This document shows, in pieces, positions 59,688-64,000 of a DNA stretch of 64,000 nt (positions are counted from its first letter, which is position 1; every line of letters begins with the position of its first letter). Location: positions 1-64,000 of the forward strand of contig CAZGAO010000011.1 of assembly GCA_964523795.1 (NCBI GenBank), in the 5' to 3' direction. The notes beneath the pieces were generated by a model. It saw nothing but the letters and a program-made list of their open reading frames with translations, was not told the origin of the DNA and did no database searches. The translations under genes and the position numbers were made by a program. This DNA is from SABY01 sp964523795. GTDB lineage: Bacteria; Bacteroidota; Bacteroidia; Bacteroidales; 4484-276.

Positions 59688-62534
59688 ATGGATAGCGAGG
59701 ACAAGAGAAAATTAACGGAAGAGGAGCAGAACACACCAGAAGTGCCGGCTGACACCACAGACCAGCAAACCGACGGGCAATACAAAACCATTGCCCTTGC
59801 CGGGATGTACGAGAACTGGTTTCTCGATTATGCCTCCTATGTCATCCTCGAACGTGCGGTGCCCGATGTAATGGACGGGCTTAAGCCTGTGCAGCGGCGC
59901 ATACTCCACGCCATGCGCGAAATGGACGATGGCCGCTACAACAAGGTAGCCAATATCATTGGGCAAACCATGAAATACCATCCCCACGGCGATGCTTCAA
60001 TCGGTGATGCCTTGGTGCAACTGGGGCAGAAAGAACTGCTGATAGATACCCAGGGAAACTGGGGCAACGTGCTTACCGGCGACAGCTCTGCCGCTCCGCG
60101 TTACATCGAAGCCCGCCTCTCGAAGTTTGCCCTCGAAGTGGCTTTCAATCCCAAAACCACACAGTGGAAGGATTCGTACGATGGGCGGAACCGCGAGCCG
60201 ATTACCCTGCCCATGAAATTCCCGCTGCTCTTGGCGCAGGGTGTCGAAGGGATTGCTGTGGGCCTGGCTTCCAAAATTGTTCCTCACAACTTCAACGAGC
60301 TTATCGATGCTTCCATCCTCCACCTTCAGGGAAAGGACTTTGTGATATTGCCCGATTTTCCAGGTGGCGGCATGGGCGATTTCTCCAAATATAACAATGG
60401 CCGGCGCGGTGGCAAAATACGGGTGCGCGCACGGATACAGCAAACCGACAAAAAAAACCTGACCATCACCGAAGTTCCCTTTGGCACCAACACCTCCAAC
60501 CTGATCGATTCGATAGTGGCGGCCAACGACAAGGGGAAAATTAAGATTAAAAAAATAGACGACAACACCTCAGATAAAGTTGAGATACAAATACAACTGG
60601 CTCCCGGCGTGTCGCCCGACCAAACCATCGATGCGCTTTATGCCTTCACCAACTGCGAAATATCCATCTCGCCCAACTCCTCGGTAATTTATCAAGGCAA
60701 GCCCAACTTTATGGGTGTGGACGAAATCCTAAAAATTTCTACCGACCAAACCCAATATCTGCTGGGTCGCGAGCTGGAGATACGAATGGGAGAGCTGGAG
60801 GAGATGTGGCATTTTTCATCGCTCGAAAAAATATTTATCGAAAAACGTATCTATCGCGACATCGAAGAAAGTGAATCGTGGGAGGACGTGATAAAAACCA
60901 TCGACAAGGGGCTTGATCCTTACAAATCGCTGTTCAAGCGTGCCATCACCCGCGACGACATTATCCGGCTAACGGAGATAAAAATTAAACGCATCTCCAA
61001 ATACAACACTTTTAAAGCCGACGAACAGTTGCAAAGTATCGAAGACGAGCTGGAAGAAGTACAAAACCACCTCGACCATCTCACCGATTTTACCATCAAC
61101 TACTTCCGGCAGATAAAAAAGAAATACGGTAAGGGAAGGGAACGGAAAACCGAAATACGCAACTTCGATACAATCGAGGCTTCACTGGTGGCCGTGGCCA
61201 ACCAAAAACTCTACCTGAACCGTGAGGACGGCTTTGCAGGCACCGGCCTGAAAAAAGATGAGTTTGTGTGCGAATGTTCCGACATCGACGATATTATCTT
61301 TTTTCGTGAGGACGGAACTTTTATGGTTACCCGCGTTAGCGAAAAATTTTATACCGGAACCAACGTCATCCACATCGATGTTTTTAAACGAAACGACGAA
61401 CGTACTACTTATAACATGATATACCGTGATGGTCGCGTCGGCAAAAATTACGTAAAACGCTTTGCCGTGGTCAGCATTACCCGCGACCGCGATTATACGC
61501 TGACCAAGGGTGGCGAAGGAAGCAAGGTGCTGTATTTTTCGGCCAACCCCAATGGCGAAGCCGAAATAGTGCGTGTTAATTTGCGTCCCAAGCCGCGTTT
61601 GAAAATTACGGCCTTCGATTACGATTTCAGCGAACTGGCAATCAAGGGCAGATCCTCACAGGGAAATACCCTCACTAAAAACTACATCCGAAAAATCGTA
61701 AAAAAAGAAGAAGGCATTTCTACCCTTGGAGCCATGGATATCTGGTTTGACGAAAGTGTAAAACGGCTCAACACCGACCAGCGCGGCATCTCCTTGGGGG
61801 CTTTCAAGGGCGATGAAAAAATCCTTACCATCATGCAATCGGGCGACTATCGCTTGACCGGATTCGACCTTAGCACCCACTTCGATGAAGACCTGCTGCA
61901 TATCGAAAAGTTTGATCCCGATAAAGTGATGTCGGTGGTTTACGTGGAAGGCATGCAGGGTTCGTGGTACTTCAAGCGATTTGTCATCGAAGAAACCGAT
62001 CGCAAAACAAGATTTATCACTGAGCATCCCGACTCTAAACTTATCAGCTTCTCGCTGGATATGAAACCGGTTTTTAAAGTTAGATTTGACGACAAGGCCA
62101 ACAACAAAATGCTGGATGATGAAATCCTGGTGGCCGAAGAATTTATTGGGATCAAGGGTTATAAGGCCAAGGGGAAACGCATTGCTAATTTTGCTATTAA
62201 AAAAATTACCTGGCTGGAGCCACTCGAACCTTTGCCAGGGGAAAACGATTTAGCTGGTGAAGATGCGGATGATGAATCCAATGATAATGACCTTGGCGGC
62301 ATGGAGAATCGTGAAGTGGAAAACATGGAAGTAGAAAATCAGGAAGAATTTAAAGTTCCAAAAGAAACCAAGGCTAAGATTCCCGCTGCCCCTGTGGAAA
62401 ATAATTTCGATGATACTTTTGAACAGGAGGATGAAAGCCGCGAGGAACATGACGAAAATGAGGAAGCCAAACCCGCGAAGAAGAAAAGTCGCAAAAAGCC
62501 TTTAGATGAGGATTCGCAGATGAGTTTGTTTTAG
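59688..62534 (+). CDS. parC: DNA topoisomerase IV subunit A
   Basis: The 948-residue protein is the DNA-cutting subunit of topoisomerase IV, which unlinks daughter chromosomes. LKPVQRRILHAMREMDD and KYHPHGDASIGDAL lie in the winged helix domain, and SAAPRYIEARL holds the active-site Tyr139. A long coiled-coil and the C-terminal beta-pinwheel follow. A Glu/Asp-rich tail with KKKSRKKPLDED ends in MSLF. It is longer than Escherichia coli ParC (752), as expected for Bacteroidota. parE is not adjacent. Confidence 0.95.
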   Translation: MDSEDKRKLTEEEQNTPEVPADTTDQQTDGQYKTIALAGMYENWFLDYASYVILERAVPDVMDGLKPVQRRILHAMREMDDGRYNKVANIIGQTMKYHPHGDASIGDALVQLGQKELLIDTQGNWGNVLTGDSSAAPRYIEARLSKFALEVAFNPKTTQWKDSYDGRNREPITLPMKFPLLLAQGVEGIAVGLASKIVPHNFNELIDASILHLQGKDFVILPDFPGGGMGDFSKYNNGRRGGKIRVRARIQQTDKKNLTITEVPFGTNTSNLIDSIVAANDKGKIKIKKIDDNTSDKVEIQIQLAPGVSPDQTIDALYAFTNCEISISPNSSVIYQGKPNFMGVDEILKISTDQTQYLLGRELEIRMGELEEMWHFSSLEKIFIEKRIYRDIEESESWEDVIKTIDKGLDPYKSLFKRAITRDDIIRLTEIKIKRISKYNTFKADEQLQSIEDELEEVQNHLDHLTDFTINYFRQIKKKYGKGRERKTEIRNFDTIEASLVAVANQKLYLNREDGFAGTGLKKDEFVCECSDIDDIIFFREDGTFMVTRVSEKFYTGTNVIHIDVFKRNDERTTYNMIYRDGRVGKNYVKRFAVVSITRDRDYTLTKGGEGSKVLYFSANPNGEAEIVRVNLRPKPRLKITAFDYDFSELAIKGRSSQGNTLTKNYIRKIVKKEEGISTLGAMDIWFDESVKRLNTDQRGISLGAFKGDEKILTIMQSGDYRLTGFDLSTHFDEDLLHIEKFDPDKVMSVVYVEGMQGSWYFKRFVIEETDRKTRFITEHPDSKLISFSLDMKPVFKVRFDDKANNKMLDDEILVAEEFIGIKGYKAKGKRIANFAIKKITWLEPLEPLPGENDLAGEDADDESNDNDLGGMENREVENMEVENQEEFKVPKETKAKIPAAPVENNFDDTFEQEDESREEHDENEEAKPAKKKSRKKPLDEDSQMSLF

Positions 62535-62554
62535 GTAGAGGGTTATCTGTTAAT

Positions 62555-62735
62555 CGTGGAGCGAAGCGACATCCTCGCCGAAGGCGGGATTAATCGTTCA
62601 CCGTTAATCGTTTTGAATCGGGGTGATAGAGAAGCGCAATTTTCGCATCTGTACGAATCCTTCTCGGTTATTGTTGAGCGGAGCGAAATCCTCGCCGTAG
62701 GCGGGATTCCAAAAAATCGAAAATCTTTGATTTTA
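62555..62735. repeat. Compound repeat after parC, including family C copy 4
   Basis: Two near-identical segments, GAAGCGACATCCTCGCCGAA and GGAGCGAAATCCTCGCCGTA, each followed by GGCGGGATT, bracket the family C palindrome at 62629-62656. A CGAAAATCTTTGATTTTAG hairpin (about 62717-62735) follows, related to family D. Confidence 0.75.
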
Positions 62736-62781
62736 GTAGAAAAAAATAGTCTAATCAAAATAAATAATTCATTAATAATAA

Positions 62782-62811
62782 ATGTGTATTTTTGCATCAA
62801 TACATACACAT
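62782..62811 (+). promoter_or_regulatory. Candidate operator and promoter of the vapBC pair
   Basis: An 8-bp inverted repeat, ATGTGTAT at 62782-62789 and ATACACAT at 62804-62811, flanks the -7 box TATTTTTG (62787-62794), with the ATG at 62826. The position fits autorepression by the antitoxin. Confidence 0.6.
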
Positions 62812-62825
62812 AGAATTGTAAAATT

Positions 62826-63020
62826 ATGAGAACTAATATCGTGATAAACGATGCCCTGATGCAAGAGGCACTTTTAATTGCTGAAAGCAAAACAAAAAAA
62901 GCGGTTGTTGAAGAAGCCCTTACGCTTTTGATAAGGTTTAAAAATCAATCCAAAATTAGGGAACTGCGCGGAAAGCTTAATTGGGACGGCGATTTGAATG
63001 AAATGCGCACCGACACATGA
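62826..63020 (+). CDS. VapB-type antitoxin
   Basis: The 64-residue protein has the short ribbon-helix-helix start MRTNIVINDALMQEALLIAE with KTKKAVVEEALTLLI as the second helix, and an acidic, Trp-bearing C-terminal tail (LRGKLNWDGDLNEMRTDT) that matches the DUF2191-type VapB pattern. The tail should block the PIN site. It overlaps vapC by 4 bp. Confidence 0.9.
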   Translation: MRTNIVINDALMQEALLIAESKTKKAVVEEALTLLIRFKNQSKIRELRGKLNWDGDLNEMRTDT

Positions 63021-63409
63021 TATTGGTTGATACATCGGTTTGGATTGACTATTTTAATGGGAAGGTAAACGTTTTTACTGATAAATTGGATTTGCTATTG
63101 AGCAAAGAACTTATTGTTACCGGCGATTTAATTCTTGCCGAAATTCTACAGGGATTTAGGGTAGATAAGGACTTTATAGATGCAAAAAATGCCCTTATTG
63201 AATTAGAATGTTTTGCCTTGGTATCCAGAGATCTCGCCATTAAGAGTGCTCAAAATTTTAGGTATCTGCGAAAAATGGGCATTACCGTTAGGAAAACTAC
63301 AGACATGCTCATTGGAACATTTTGCATCGAAAATCGAATCCCCTTACTTTACCAGGATAGGGATTTTGATCCTCTAAAAATTCATTTTGGTCTTATCTCA
63401 GTGATTTAA
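63017..63409 (+). CDS. VapC-type PIN toxin
   Basis: The 130-residue PIN ribonuclease has all the acidic residues expected: DTSVWIDYF (Asp5), LAEILQGF, DMLIGTFC (Asp at about 92) and LYQDRDFD (about 110-117). VapC toxins cut tRNA or rRNA. It is translated with the antitoxin as one unit and ends in a 297-bp region without genes. Confidence 0.93.
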   Translation: MILVDTSVWIDYFNGKVNVFTDKLDLLLSKELIVTGDLILAEILQGFRVDKDFIDAKNALIELECFALVSRDLAIKSAQNFRYLRKMGITVRKTTDMLIGTFCIENRIPLLYQDRDFDPLKIHFGLISVI

Positions 63410-63566
63410 GTTTTGCATATAAGATTAAGTTGGCTCCCCTACCAGCTTATTTTACTATCGAATGTCCGCCAAAGGCGAGATAAATCCTACGGACGATTCG
63501 AGGTTTACTGCATTTTCTCGTTTCTCTTTATTAGTCCTTCGGAAAACCTTTTTTTTTGTTTTTCAA

Positions 63567-63655
63567 TCATTCATTTAATCACCCATTCAACTGTTTCATT
63601 CATTCAATCATTCAGCAGTTTCACTCATTCAGCTATCCTTCACTCCATTACTTCT
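63567..63655. repeat. Degenerate CATTCA-type short tandem repeats
   Basis: CATTCA/CATTCAATCATTCA/TCACTCATTCAGC units repeat about ten times with variation before the GH53 gene. Nothing else is recognisable in the 63410-63706 gap. Confidence 0.7.
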
Positions 63656-63706
63656 GTTATCAAAATAATTCCGTTCTTTGAATATCATTTTTCAAATCTA
63701 AATTCG

Positions 63707-64000
63707 ATGAAACTAAAACTACTGCTTTTCCTACTCTTACTATCTTCTGGCCTTGCAGCGCAAAATTTTTATCTGGGTCTCGACCTATCCTACACCAACG
63801 AAATGGAAGATTGCGAGGTGGTTTATTATCAGGATAATCAAGCCAAGGATCCATTTACCATTTTCGCCGAACAAGGGGCAAACCTGGCTCGTTTCCGGCT
63901 GTGGCACTCGCCCGAGTGGACTAATTATAGCACGCTCGATGACGTGAAAATTTCGATAGCTCGCGCCAAAGCTCAAGGCATGGCGGTGCTGCTCGATTTT
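63707..64000 (+). CDS. GH53 endo-beta-1,4-galactanase, 5' part only
   Basis: The first 98 codons read MKLKLLLFLLLLSSGLAAQN (signal peptide), then YLGLDLSYTNEMEDC, DPFTIFAEQGANLARFRLWH and AKAQGMAVLLDF. This is the start of the glycoside hydrolase 53 (beta/alpha)8 barrel, which cuts beta-1,4-galactan side chains of pectin. The catalytic glutamates lie beyond the window edge. The reading frame is open at the end. Confidence 0.85.
   Translation, partial: MKLKLLLFLLLLSSGLAAQNFYLGLDLSYTNEMEDCEVVYYQDNQAKDPFTIFAEQGANLARFRLWHSPEWTNYSTLDDVKISIARAKAQGMAVLLDF

Noticed and set aside
1..64000. tRNA or rRNA genes
   Set aside because: I looked for T-loop text (GTTCGAATC-type) and conserved rRNA blocks and found none convincing; a covariance search would be decisive.
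1..64000. CRISPR array
   Set aside because: The repeated short units seen (8820, 18470, 38726, 54187, 63567) lack regular spacers and no cas gene is present.

Overview
The window is a stretch of chromosome from a member of the Bacteroidota. Seven ORFs end in a type IX secretion (T9SS) type A sorting domain. Promoters match the Bacteroidota -7 box (TANNTTTG). A large outer-membrane receptor of the carboxypeptidase-like/TonB-dependent type is present, and the housekeeping genes (obg, lpxK, rfbB, galE, glyS, parC) are of Gram-negative Bacteroidota type. I see no rRNA, tRNA or CRISPR array.

Layout. 1-8.4 kb: minus-strand secreted and outer-membrane genes (endonuclease I-type nuclease, TonB-dependent receptor, two paralogous lamin-tail proteins). 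8.5-15.7 kb: a truncated SpoIIAA-like gene, a GH3/serine-hydrolase fusion, a membrane protein, a metal permease with a C-terminal HMA domain, and a MATE transporter. 15.8-16.7 kb: a broken grpB and a long dispersed repeat. 16.9-22.9 kb: PAP2 phosphatase, obg, hpt, then divergently purE, pyrE, an SRPBCC-like protein, lpxK and purine nucleoside phosphorylase. 23-27.2 kb: an accessory region with two unknown genes between an intact and a decayed copy of the phosphorylase 3' end, a yoaP remnant, a HEPN/MNT module, and HEAT-like and DsrE-like remnants. 27.2-36.6 kb: tadA, a sodium:solute symporter, ferritin, rfbB, galE and a 1322-residue secreted propeller protein. 36.7-42.3 kb: a PIN toxin module, an archaeal-type ATPase under a palindromic operator, a RelE-like module, an ATPase remnant, an ABC export pair, and hicB-hicA. 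42.5-47.7 kb: a DEAD-box helicase, a secreted M1 peptidase and an Ig-like lipoprotein. 47.8-52.4 kb: an ArsR regulator, an AT-rich two-gene restriction-modification cassette, adenine deaminase and a PBP fragment. 52.6-55.7 kb: glycyl-tRNA synthetase, then a GreA/B-like factor with a small operon in which two genes are truncated. 56-64 kb: two T9SS proteins, parC, a VapBC module, and the start of a GH53 galactanase.

How the genes fit together. The core genes cover nucleotide salvage and synthesis (hpt, purE, pyrE, PNP, ade), lipid A and surface sugar synthesis (lpxK, rfbB, galE), and translation (tadA, glyS, obg). The secreted genes suggest growth on polymers (nuclease, peptidase, galactanase).

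Two features stand out. First, there are about ten gene remnants, most of them next to short palindromic dispersed repeats of at least six families, which suggests a chromosome being reshaped by repeat-associated deletion. Second, accessory defence-type modules are dense: five toxin-antitoxin pairs, a restriction-modification cassette whose nuclease I cannot place in a family, and an ATPase under an operator array.
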